From positions 62,001-126,000 of the forward strand of contig NZ_FOVR01000006.1 of NCBI RefSeq assembly GCF_900115225.1: DNA of 64,000 bases. The letters run 5' to 3'. The position numbers were made by a program, and so were the translations under genes. Positions 45,628 to 52,928 of this stretch are shown one piece after another. Numbering within the stretch: position 1 is the first letter of the stretch; every line of letters begins with the position of its first letter. The DNA is from Cohaesibacter marisflavi (GTDB lineage: Bacteria; Pseudomonadota; Alphaproteobacteria; Rhizobiales; Cohaesibacteraceae). The notes under the pieces were generated by a model. It worked only from the letters and a program-made list of their open reading frames with translations. It made no database searches and was not told the DNA's origin.

Positions 45628-46245
45628 TTAAGTAGAAGAAATGACCATCGGCAATTGTGGAATGGGTGGACGACTTACAACGTGGCCTTGTTCTAACACA
45701 TAAATGCACTGTAATACCATTGATATGCCCATCATGCCCCAATTAAATAGCTTGAAAAGCTCCAATGCATCAGCATAAGTTGGCACACAAGGAACCCACC
45801 AATATTTAGAATTATCAAGATTGAGAGGGCCGCGAACCCTCCATTCCCTCTCGTGCATCCAATCGATTTTCTGATGCAACCTGCCCAATTTGGTATAGAC
45901 AATTCGGAAACGCTCGCTCTCGGGCCATATTTGAGCATCTCCTATATCTGTATAGATTGCAGGACGCCCTCCTCTTTCCCACAAATCATCCTTTGCAACA
46001 GCAATTCCAAAACCCGTCCGGCCATTTGGATTAGTCGCAACAAGTTGCAGCCAAAAGCAAGGCGGCACATCATAGAAAGAAGTTGCCCCGGCGGGATCAT
46101 ATCTTGTGACCCAGTCACTAATAGAAGCTTTGATCTGCCAGCTTTGGAGGATAGATTTCAGTTGATCACAGTTTCGAGTAAGGTGGATGAGAGCAGGAGA
46201 AATATCTCCGCGGCATTGAGCACGCTGATAGCTACCGAAATCCAT
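45628..46245 (-). CDS. AbiGi-like protein (abortive-infection-associated family, tentative)
   Basis: A 205-residue protein. The layout resembles the AbiGi/DUF2971 type: ISPALIHLTR at the start, a short SILQSWQIKAS region, then FYDVPPCFWL, a conserved GFGIAVAKDDLWERGGRPAIYTDI and EREWRVRGPLN near the end. This resembles AbiGi (PF10899), the antitoxin-like partner of the AbiG abortive infection system, but no AbiGii-like toxin is next to it. Sequence reading alone cannot separate it from DUF2971. The ATG at 46245 has AAGGA about 8 nt upstream. It is divergent from the SIR2 gene with about 260 bp between them. Confidence 0.45.
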   Translation of the reverse strand: MDFGSYQRAQCRGDISPALIHLTRNCDQLKSILQSWQIKASISDWVTRYDPAGATSFYDVPPCFWLQLVATNPNGRTGFGIAVAKDDLWERGGRPAIYTDIGDAQIWPESERFRIVYTKLGRLHQKIDWMHEREWRVRGPLNLDNSKYWWVPCVPTYADALELFKLFNWGMMGISMVLQCIYVLEQGHVVSRPPIPQLPMVISST

Positions 46246-46504
46246 CTCCTGTATTCCTTTCCAGCTTGTAGTTCTTTAGCTTTCCTGCACTCATGTTGAT
46301 GTGAATTACACAATCAGTGATTGACTATTTTACCTTCCAAGGCTCGATGTAATCGTCTCTATTTGAAAACATGTGCTCAAGTCTCGATTGAGCTTATGAT
46401 ATCCATAATCTCGAAAACAAAACCAATAAAAAGATTGCGGTTAAGCCTGTTTCAATGCAATTTATTGGTCAGGTGTAAAATTCACTCTCACACCCCCCAC
46501 AAAG

Positions 46505-48076
46505 ATGGTTCCCATGCAGACAGATCTCTACGAGCATCTATCAAAATTCGATTCCAGCCCAATTCTTTTCGTAGGCTCAGGATTCTCCCGACGCTATCTC
46601 GGGTTGGAAGATTGGTTCCATCTATTGGCAAAATTTTCAGAAGAGATTGGGCAAAACATCAACTACTACGTTTCATCGTCTAATGGTAGCTTGCCAGCCG
46701 CGGCATCTTTGCTCGCAATGGATTATCATAACACTTGGTGGAATGAAGATAAGTATTCCAATGCCAGAGAGCGTTATAGCGATGCATGTAAGGTGACCTC
46801 TTCGGCATTGAAGATCGAAATCGCTCGCTATATCAAAGAAATTTCTGAAACATCTCCCACAGATGAAACCCTACAGCACGAGCTTGAGCTACTCCAGAAA
46901 TCGTGCATAGACGGTATCATAACTACTAATTGGGATCTGATGCTTGAACGCTTATTCCCAGAATACAAAGTATTTATCGGGCAAGAGGGTGCTATATTCA
47001 ACAACTTTCAGGGTGTTGGCGAAATATTCAAGATACATGGCTGTTGCTCAGATCCTAACAGCCAGATTCTTACAGAAGAAGACTATAATTCTTTCGACAG
47101 TAAATACCCTTATCTCACATCTAAACTTCTCACATTTTTTGTAGAGCACCCTGTAATTTTCATTGGATACTCTCTAAGCGACACCAACATTGTTGATATT
47201 TTAAGAAGCATTGGGCAGTGCCTTTCAGGTGACAGCTTAGAGAAACTTCGAGACAGAATTATTGTCATCGATTGGAAACCTGAAGAAGAACCTACGTTTA
47301 GCGATGGGACCATAAAAATTGGGGAAACAACTGTACCTATAAAGACCATCCGAACAAACTCATTTATTCCAGTTTTTTCTGCCCTTGCATCCATAAAACG
47401 GCGTTTTCCAGCGAATGTTCTCAGAGAACTAAAAGAGTATGTGTTTGATCTAGTACGTACGAACGATCCAAAGGGGAATCTACTTGTTGCGGATATCGAT
47501 AGCACTAACACCCATGAAAATCTTGAGGTGGTTTTCGGGGTTGGCGCTATTACTAAATACCATGAGACCGGCTACAAAGGTTTGAACCGATATGATCTCT
47601 GTCGAGATCTGATCTTCGATAACGGTCGTTTCGATCCAGGACATGTCTTAAGTGTGACAATGCCAGACTTTCCTCCCGCATCATATTTCCCTGTATTTAA
47701 ATACTTGAGGGAGGCGGGAAGAATAATGGAAGACGGACGAATAAATACTGAAGAGCTGTGTGACAAGGTTATTCGAAGAGCCGCATACACTCAAAGAAAT
47801 TTTAATAATCCAGGCGCTGTTCGAAACGTTATTACACGCATGCCTGAATTTGAGCATGGTCTGACAGAGTTCTACGAGGCACACGGTTTCACGCAAGTTC
47901 TTGCGCACTCATCGAAACAAGACTTAACACCTGCAGATGCAAAGAATCTGAAATCAATCATCAGGCTTCATTTTGATGAACATGTTAAAAATGGCAAACT
48001 GCTTACGCCGCTGGCCAAAATTATTTGCCTCTATGACTGGCTGGACTACCGATATGCTATTGAGTTTGATCAATAG
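46505..48076 (+). CDS. SIR2 family protein, probable defence-associated NADase
   Basis: A 523-residue protein with an N-terminal SIR2 domain (about 1-280) and an unrecognised C-terminal half. NAD-binding motifs are visible: ILFVGSGFSRRY (GAG-type loop, about 20-31), IITTNWDLMLE (TNWD, about 140-150), FKIHGCCSD with the catalytic His (about 177-185), and VIFIGYSLSDTNIVDIL. Prokaryotic SIR2 defence proteins degrade NAD+ on phage infection. The C-terminal part (about 300-523) does not look like SLOG, APAZ or another partner I can name. The ATG at 46505 begins MVPMQTDL; the ATG at 46514 has a better-placed upstream purine run and could be the true start. It is a single gene in the cargo block. 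Confidence 0.78.
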   Translation: MVPMQTDLYEHLSKFDSSPILFVGSGFSRRYLGLEDWFHLLAKFSEEIGQNINYYVSSSNGSLPAAASLLAMDYHNTWWNEDKYSNARERYSDACKVTSSALKIEIARYIKEISETSPTDETLQHELELLQKSCIDGIITTNWDLMLERLFPEYKVFIGQEGAIFNNFQGVGEIFKIHGCCSDPNSQILTEEDYNSFDSKYPYLTSKLLTFFVEHPVIFIGYSLSDTNIVDILRSIGQCLSGDSLEKLRDRIIVIDWKPEEEPTFSDGTIKIGETTVPIKTIRTNSFIPVFSALASIKRRFPANVLRELKEYVFDLVRTNDPKGNLLVADIDSTNTHENLEVVFGVGAITKYHETGYKGLNRYDLCRDLIFDNGRFDPGHVLSVTMPDFPPASYFPVFKYLREAGRIMEDGRINTEELCDKVIRRAAYTQRNFNNPGAVRNVITRMPEFEHGLTEFYEAHGFTQVLAHSSKQDLTPADAKNLKSIIRLHFDEHVKNGKLLTPLAKIICLYDWLDYRYAIEFDQ

Positions 48077-48402
48077 TGACAGGTACCGCATTTCACCGAC
48101 ATCAACGGGATTAAACTTAGAACTCAGACTGTTCCAAATTTGATCTGGTCATAATGCCCGCTTCTGCAAAACTCCATCGAGCCATTACTGCACCGCAGCA
48201 TGTCTGCAATCCGCCCTTCCAACCAGATGGTCATTTCATCGACCCGAATGCCTCAATGGTCCGCTCATCCGGCCCGTATTCTTAGCTGAACACAGAAAGT
48301 GCTGCGCTGCGCCCAAATGACAGCGAAGAGCTAATTCTCGCGACTTGATCAATGATGTGAGTATCATTGCGCACAGCGTTACACAAAGCCAGCAAGGCAC
48401 AA
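48077..48402. other. Gene-free stretch between the SIR2 gene and the prophage lysis end
   Basis: No gene, repeat or promoter that I can support was found in these 326 bp. It may include the boundary between cargo and structural prophage genes. Confidence 0.45.
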
Positions 48403-48436
48403 AAAAAGCCCGCCGATATGAAATCGGCGGGCTTTT
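48403..48436 (-). terminator. Strong terminator at the end of the prophage late operon
   Basis: The 10-bp stem GCCCGCCGAT (48408-48417) / ATCGGCGGGC (48423-48432) has a 5-nt loop, followed on the minus strand by seven T residues. It lies immediately past the last lysis-module gene. Confidence 0.92.
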
Positions 48437-48439
48437 ATA

Positions 48440-48646
48440 CTATTTAGCAGCGGCATTAGCCTCTCGGAGCTGATTGCGCTTGATCCGCCAGTCCTGCCAT
48501 CTATTCAGGATCAACATGAACATGGCAACGATAGTGAAGATCAGCAGGACACCCTGCAAAACGGGATTGAAGTACTGATCCCAATAATACGCCATTCCAT
48601 TGACCCCCAATGCGGCAGCGACTTTTGTTTCCGACTGAGAGATCAT
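48440..48646 (-). CDS. Small membrane protein in the lysis module
   Basis: A 68-residue protein with one membrane segment (about 29-47, VLQGVLLIFTIVAMFMLIL) and a basic tail with a possible dimerising helix (RWQDWRIKRNQLREANAAAK). It starts at an ATGA overlap with the Rz1-like gene (48643-48646). It could be an antiholin or another lysis regulator; nothing identifies it further. Confidence 0.6.
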   Translation of the reverse strand: MISQSETKVAAALGVNGMAYYWDQYFNPVLQGVLLIFTIVAMFMLILNRWQDWRIKRNQLREANAAAK

Positions 48647-48921
48647 TGGCCAGCCCTTAAGCGAGCACCACGAACCTTCTTATAGAATTGCACAGCATCG
48701 CGGTGACGATTGCGACATTCAGCCAAGGATTGACGATGACGAGCGATCACCGCCCGGGCGTCCCGACCGCTCTGGACGCCCGGATCCGCGCACTGGCGTT
48801 GCAGATCGGCAGGCATAGGCGGCAAATAGTCCGCCCCGACCGCCTCACCGAATGTCTTGCAACCGGCTAACGTCATCATCAGTAAGGATGCAAGCATCAG
48901 CCTGACCAAGTTGCGCCTCAT
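48643..48921 (-). CDS. Rz1-like o-spanin lipoprotein
   Basis: A 92-residue lipoprotein with signal MRRNLVRLMLASLLMMTLAGC, whose lipobox LAGC (residues 18-21) puts Cys21 as the first residue of the mature protein. The mature chain is short, with proline-containing (YLPPMPADL) and basic segments. It overlaps the Rz-like gene by 77 bp in another frame, as in lambda-type Rz/Rz1. O-spanins sit in the outer membrane and, with the inner-membrane partner, disrupt it at lysis. Confidence 0.8.
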   Translation of the reverse strand: MRRNLVRLMLASLLMMTLAGCKTFGEAVGADYLPPMPADLQRQCADPGVQSGRDARAVIARHRQSLAECRNRHRDAVQFYKKVRGARLRAGQ

Positions 48922-49189
48922 AGTCTTTTACCTTCTGCTCAAGGTTTGATTGTTCAGCCTCACGGGTTTGCGCGCGTATAACGGCATTTTCCAAGGCCTC
49001 GGCATTGATTTTGATGGATCGGGTCAGGCTCTTGATATGGCCATCCTTGAGATCGATCTGCACTTTTTGTGCCTCGATCTGGGCAATTCTGAATTGATCC
49101 AGACGCCCTTTGCCATAGGCAGCGCACACGACTAGGAGGAAAGCCACGGCAAACCACACCCGCCGATCCGTTAAAAACGACAGCCACAT
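48845..49189 (-). CDS. Rz-like i-spanin
   Basis: A 114-residue inner-membrane protein with one N-terminal membrane segment (about 9-24, RVWFAVAFLLVVCAAY) and a long coiled-coil periplasmic helix (about 34-95). This is the architecture of an i-spanin. The end of the gene overlaps the Rz1-like o-spanin, and the start lies just after the holin stop. It is the third gene of the lysis cassette. Confidence 0.8.
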   Translation of the reverse strand: MWLSFLTDRRVWFAVAFLLVVCAAYGKGRLDQFRIAQIEAQKVQIDLKDGHIKSLTRSIKINAEALENAVIRAQTREAEQSNLEQKVKDYEAQLGQADACILTDDDVSRLQDIR

Positions 49190-49191
49190 AA

Positions 49192-49512
49192 TCAGTCACC
49201 CGCCTCCATTCGCCCCGGATCCGGCGGAAAGAAACCGTCAGCGCCGTGACGCTTTTCCCACGAGCGGCCAATGGTATGAGCGCCAGTCACTGCACCACCG
49301 GTGCCTATCATCACAATCAGGAGATTTGAGGCATCATCGAGCTGAGCCTGCCCCACGGCCAGCAAGAGCAGGACCGTCAGCGCCAACGCAGCAAAGAAGA
49401 GAATAAAGACCAAGGCAAAAAGAGGACGCCAGAGACGCCGCAATTGCCAAGCATGGACATAGGCGGGGTCTGGCAAGAGATAGCCCTTGGTGTTTGGCAC
49501 ATTGTCTCTCAT
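49192..49512 (-). CDS. Putative holin
   Basis: A 106-residue membrane protein with two hydrophobic segments (about 31-53, LFALVFILFFAALALTVLLLLAV, and about 63-80, NLLIVMIGTGGAVTGAHTI) and a charged C-terminus. It overlaps the endolysin stop by ATGA (49509-49512) and precedes the spanin genes. Position, size and membrane segments fit a class II holin; the sequence itself does not identify a holin family. Confidence 0.7.
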   Translation of the reverse strand: MRDNVPNTKGYLLPDPAYVHAWQLRRLWRPLFALVFILFFAALALTVLLLLAVGQAQLDDASNLLIVMIGTGGAVTGAHTIGRSWEKRHGADGFFPPDPGRMEAGD

Positions 49513-50216
49513 CGCGTTACCCCATAGCCAGAGGATGGACGCGTCCCTGCAAAAGACGCATAGATCTTGCCTTCCTCAGAAGGTGGCACGCGGAAGGCTA
49601 TGAAGTGACGAATATGGAAACTGTCATAGCCGATCCGGTCTTTCTGATTGCAGCCCAACAGGGTGACCATGCCGGTCTTGCGATCATAATTGGCAACAAC
49701 CCCGATATGACCAGCCTTTGCGCTCCAGCGGATAACCCCGAATGATCCGATCAACGGCCCACCAGCATCAACGCCATAAGAACGCCAGTTTTGAGCAAAG
49801 AACGGGTTTGAAGGAACCGGCTCCGATGGGAACATTTCCAGTGCAGCATTCTCGGCCCCCTCACCACACCAAGGAAGCTGTTTAGGGTTGCCCAGCATCT
49901 TGCCAAAGGCTCGAAACCAATGCATCAGATCAAGCGTATTGCGGCCCTCATGCCAGCCAAGGCGCTGGATAAGAGGCCGAGCAAGAGGCGGAATGTCCAG
50001 CTCCACGCCCTTTGCATTGGTCTTGGCCTCAAACAGCATGCGCAAAGTGATCGGGCCAACCTTATCGCGAGGGTTGAGGTTGACCGATTTTTTAAAGGCG
50101 ATGATCGCCGCCGAGGTCATTGGACCCGGCAAGCCATCAATAGGCCCCGGATCGAAGCCCAAAGCCTTGAGCCTGACTTGCACGCGCCTGAGTTGCTCGG
50201 TTGAAAGGTTTCTCAT
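49509..50216 (-). CDS. Endolysin: peptidoglycan-binding domain plus TIGR02594/CHAP-like domain
   Basis: A 235-residue protein. The N-terminal 70 residues form a PG_binding_1 domain (RVQVRLKALGFDPGPIDGLPGPMTSAAIIAFKK). The C-terminal domain resembles the TIGR02594 family of NlpC/P60-CHAP amidases or endopeptidases: PWCGEGAENAALE gives the catalytic Cys (Cys in WCGE) and GHIGVVANYDR the catalytic His. It digests the cell wall at the end of the phage cycle. The ATG at 50216 has AGGA about 8 nt upstream. The holin follows by a 4-bp overlap. Confidence 0.85.
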   Translation of the reverse strand: MRNLSTEQLRRVQVRLKALGFDPGPIDGLPGPMTSAAIIAFKKSVNLNPRDKVGPITLRMLFEAKTNAKGVELDIPPLARPLIQRLGWHEGRNTLDLMHWFRAFGKMLGNPKQLPWCGEGAENAALEMFPSEPVPSNPFFAQNWRSYGVDAGGPLIGSFGVIRWSAKAGHIGVVANYDRKTGMVTLLGCNQKDRIGYDSFHIRHFIAFRVPPSEEGKIYASFAGTRPSSGYGVTR

Positions 50217-50230
50217 TTCTCTATCCTCAT

Positions 50231-50252
50231 AAAAAAAGCCGCCTAAAAGGCA
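50231..50252 (-). terminator. Terminator-like hairpin upstream of the endolysin gene
   Basis: On the minus strand AGCTGCC pairs with GGCGGCT (one G-T wobble) and is followed by seven T residues. It lies 15 bp before the endolysin start, so it may separate lysis transcription from the tail operon. Confidence 0.65.
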
Positions 50253-50426
50253 GCTATCTCAAGTCACTTTGGTGAGGTGTTTATCGTGGCCAATTAGCGG
50301 CCAAAGCACGGATCCACTTTTTCTAGAGCACAGCGCTCCATATCAGCGGCATTGATCACGGCCCCTATAGTCGACCGCCCAAACAGAACAAAAAATCAAA
50401 CGCGGTTCGCTTGCATATTGCGCATA

Positions 50427-50471
50427 ATAATGCACTTTTCCATTGATTAAATCAAAAAAATAGTGCATTAT
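50427..50471. promoter_or_regulatory. hicAB operator candidate: 10-bp inverted repeat over the promoter
   Basis: Perfect arms ATAATGCACT (50427-50436) and AGTGCATTAT (50462-50471), 25 bp apart, flank and overlap a plus-strand TATAAT (50469-50474) and a TTGATT (50443-50448; spacing is 20, longer than ideal). HicB-type antitoxins bind such repeats to repress their own operon. Confidence 0.65.
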
Positions 50472-50493
50472 AATAAACACAGGAAGGGCGGTA

Positions 50494-50676
50494 ATGGAAA
50501 GAAACTCAAGTAAGATCATCAAGAGGCTAAGGTCTGAAGGGTTTGAACTAATTAGTATTTCTGGTTCACACCACAAACTAAAAAAGGGAGACAGGATTGT
50601 GATCGTTCCTCACCCCAAGAAAGACCTCCCAACAGGGACAGCCCGAAAGATAGCAAAAATGGCAGGGTGGCTTTAG
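50494..50676 (+). CDS. hicA: HicA toxin (mRNA interferase)
   Basis: A 60-residue protein of the dsRNA-binding-like HicA fold, which cleaves mRNA. Family motif LRSEGFELISISGSHHKLKK has the catalytic His in GSHHKL (about residue 26). The C-terminus VIVPHPKKDLPTGTARKIAKMAGW is typical. Length matches the family. An AGGA ribosome-binding site precedes the ATG. It is followed 39 bp later by hicB. The pair is read on the plus strand, opposite to the surrounding phage genes. Confidence 0.92.
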   Translation: MERNSSKIIKRLRSEGFELISISGSHHKLKKGDRIVIVPHPKKDLPTGTARKIAKMAGWL

Positions 50677-50715
50677 CGCCACCCTTTCCACCGCCAACAT
50701 AACAGAGGATACAAC

Positions 50716-51114
50716 ATGGATTATTATATCGCAGAAATCGAAAAAGATCCTGATAGCACCTATGGGGTGAGCTTTCCCCAGTTGGAAACTGTGTTTTCTG
50801 CGGGCGATAGCTTGGATGAAGCAGCAAGAAACGCTGCTGAAGCCTTGAGGCTCTACTTTGAGGACAATCCAACCGAGCGTCCCGTGCCATGGACTATGGC
50901 TGAAGTAGTTGCGATACCCGATGTGCAAGAAGACATTCACAATGGAGCTGTCTTGGTGGTGATCCCGTACATCGAAATGACAGGCCGTAGCGTACGCGCC
51001 AACCTGACCTTTGATGCAGGCTTGCTCGCCGCCATCGATCAAGACGCCAGCAACAAAAACATCACACGCGCTGCATGGTTAGCATCCGCCGCGCGAACCA
51101 TGCTTGCAGGATGA
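50716..51114 (+). CDS. hicB: HicB antitoxin with ribbon-helix-helix DNA-binding domain
   Basis: A 132-residue antitoxin. The N-terminal HicB fold covers about residues 1-75 (YYIAEIEKDPDSTYGVSFPQLETVFSAGDSLDEAARNAAEALRLYFED), and a C-terminal Arc-type ribbon-helix-helix domain begins near SVRANLTFDAGLLAAIDQDASNKNITRAAWLASAAR (about 95-130). It neutralises HicA and likely represses the operon through the inverted repeat at 50427-50471. Ribosome binding is by GAGG upstream of the ATG. A terminator follows it within 10 bp. Confidence 0.92.
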   Translation: MDYYIAEIEKDPDSTYGVSFPQLETVFSAGDSLDEAARNAAEALRLYFEDNPTERPVPWTMAEVVAIPDVQEDIHNGAVLVVIPYIEMTGRSVRANLTFDAGLLAAIDQDASNKNITRAAWLASAARTMLAG

Positions 51115-51120
51115 CAAGCC

Positions 51121-51146
51121 CCCCGCGCCACCCGGTGCGGGGTTTA
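51121..51146 (+). terminator. Intrinsic terminator of hicAB
   Basis: The stem CCCCGCGCC (51121-51129) / GGTGCGGGG (51134-51142), with one G-T pair and a 4-nt loop, is followed on the plus strand by TTTAATTC. The next gene on the other strand ends 3 bp away, so the hairpin closes the moron. Confidence 0.75.
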
Positions 51147-51148
51147 AT

Positions 51149-52261
51149 TCATACACCACCAAAGGTCACCCCGTATCCGCTTGGCTCACTGGATGAGTCA
51201 GAACGCGACCGGGTTGCGGCCTGCTTTTTGCGGTCGTCTTTACCGGCCCCGCCCTTTGGTAATTCGATTTGTAAGCTGCAAAGATAGCCTGAGTCATTGA
51301 GCGTATGGGTGCAGCTCTTGACCCGGTATTGGCCATCCACCCCAGCCCGCGCGCCTTTGAGGTTGATCAGACCGCCCGCAAAGATCGCAGAGTTACCATC
51401 ACAGGTGATTGTACCGCTCCCAGCAGCCCGCTCAGCGCCTTCCTTGTCTGACTTGGCCGCAGCCTCGGCCTCTTCTTTTGTGGCCTTGAGTGAAGCGCTG
51501 GAGCGCGCCTTGGCCTTGGCCTCTTTCTTGCCCTCGGCCTCAACCTCAACCACCTCTCCTTTTTCAAAATCAAAATAGCGCGCTGCAAAGGCGGAATGCG
51601 CGAACCGGCTTTGCTTTGGTGAGATCGACCAGCCGGTCAGATTGGGCGACTGGTCCGACCAAATGACATCGACCGGCACAAGTGAGCGACCGCTCGCAGA
51701 CTTGCCACCATTGGACTCGATCATGACCGGCAAGTCATCAAACAGGCTTGACTTGCCTCCAACCTCACGGCCTATGCGCTTGGCAAATTCCAGATAGCTC
51801 TCGCCATCGGCCACCTCGCTGACACGGATGATTTTGCCGATTGCCTCATCAATGCGAGGAGGCTGGAGACCCGCCTCTTTTGCTGCATCGGTCAAAATGT
51901 CTTTGACAGACTTGTTTTGCCAACTCTTTTGCAAGGGCTGTTTTGCCTTGCCTGTCAGGTCAGCCGCATCAGCCAAAACCGATAAAGTCCGGCCACCATT
52001 ACCGCCACTTGAGGTGACATTGCTTACCTTGCCCCGGAATGTCTCTTGCGCGCCACCTTTCGACCGCCCCAAGGTGATAGACACCGGGTCATTCTTTTGC
52101 GGCAAATAGATCACCCCATCCTTGTCATCGAGCCTCAGGGATGCCGTAGCAGCCGCCTCATCGGGATCATTGATTGTCAGGCTGATCACCCGCGCCGGAT
52201 CATCCTCACTGGATAGGCGCAATTGACCAGCGATTGATACCGCATAATAGCTTGCACCCAT
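51149..52261 (-). CDS. Phage late control protein D (tail hub), P2 gpD family
   Basis: A 370-residue baseplate hub protein. The P2 gpD-like N-terminal barrel (SYYAVSIAGQLRLSSEDDPARVISLTINDPDEAAATASLRLDDKDGVI) is followed by GQETFRGKV-style stretches, and a C-terminal beta-sheet region (VKSCTHTLNDSGYLCSLQIEL) is conserved. An unusual Lys/Ala/Glu-rich stretch (about 243-285, EKGEVVEVEAEGKKEAKAKARSS...) inserts a flexible helix. The start overlaps the gpX stop (TGATG). The order T-U-X-D is exactly that of P2 tail genes. Confidence 0.85.
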   Translation of the reverse strand: MGASYYAVSIAGQLRLSSEDDPARVISLTINDPDEAAATASLRLDDKDGVIYLPQKNDPVSITLGRSKGGAQETFRGKVSNVTSSGGNGGRTLSVLADAADLTGKAKQPLQKSWQNKSVKDILTDAAKEAGLQPPRIDEAIGKIIRVSEVADGESYLEFAKRIGREVGGKSSLFDDLPVMIESNGGKSASGRSLVPVDVIWSDQSPNLTGWSISPKQSRFAHSAFAARYFDFEKGEVVEVEAEGKKEAKAKARSSASLKATKEEAEAAAKSDKEGAERAAGSGTITCDGNSAIFAGGLINLKGARAGVDGQYRVKSCTHTLNDSGYLCSLQIELPKGGAGKDDRKKQAATRSRSDSSSEPSGYGVTFGGV

Positions 52262-52488
52262 CAGTCAAAAATCCTCACTGCAGTAACTTGCTCAGCCGCC
52301 TCGAAGCTGGAGGCGACCGGCACCTTGATCTCAATTCCGAGCGGAAGCTCGACAAAAGCCGATAGACCGGCATTGAGGTGCAACACCTCCTCGACCGCCC
52401 CCACAATGCGCCGCCGATAGTGAGACCAGAGCAGGTCTGACAGTTTCAGACCGGTTGCCCTGACCTTGATCACTTCATAATCAGACAT
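52261..52488 (-). CDS. Phage tail protein X (P2 gpX family, LysM-like)
   Basis: A 75-residue protein. The motif YEVIKVRATGLKLSDLLWSHYRR is the small LysM-like fold of gpX that binds the tail hub. N-terminus overlaps the gpU stop (TAATG) and C-terminus the gpD start, so the three are coupled. Confidence 0.88.
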   Translation of the reverse strand: MSDYEVIKVRATGLKLSDLLWSHYRRRIVGAVEEVLHLNAGLSAFVELPLGIEIKVPVASSFEAAEQVTAVRIFD

Positions 52489-52928
52489 TACAAGCCGAGC
52501 CTTTCCATGAGATTGTTGAGACGGTTCGTGGCAGCGGATCGATCTGGCTTGAGCGTCAATTCCAGCTCAAGAGTAACATCAATCACCCGCCCGATCCCGC
52601 GACCGCTCAAATGCCTGTCAGACATCTCGCAAGACGCGACTGTATACCAGCCCATCACCGACCCATCACCACGCGCCACAAAAACCGGGTTTGCATTATC
52701 ACACGCCTCCTCAAGCCCGGTGACCTCAGGAAAGCCACCAAGCTCAAAAGGCGCAATCTTGCCCTCAAGGGTGAATTTCTTGTCACCCTTGCCGATCTTC
52801 TCATGAGTTTTCCGACCACCCAGCACGCCCTTGCGAGCGACCCGCGCGGTGGTCGATTGGGAGGATCTCAGCCCACCGAAGACCTGCCCCTTGATCACGA
52901 CCCCATCAATGACAAATAGATCAGACAT
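52488..52928 (-). CDS. Phage tail protein U (P2 gpU family)
   Basis: A 146-residue tail-completion/terminator protein, which caps the tail. Family pattern: MSDLFVIDGVVIKGQVFGGLRSSQSTTARVARKGVLGG at the N-terminus and IDVTLELELTLKP near the C-terminus. The ATG at 52928 overlaps the tape-measure stop (ATGA); a GTG lies one codon earlier. Confidence 0.85.
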   Translation of the reverse strand: MSDLFVIDGVVIKGQVFGGLRSSQSTTARVARKGVLGGRKTHEKIGKGDKKFTLEGKIAPFELGGFPEVTGLEEACDNANPVFVARGDGSVMGWYTVASCEMSDRHLSGRGIGRVIDVTLELELTLKPDRSAATNRLNNLMERLGL

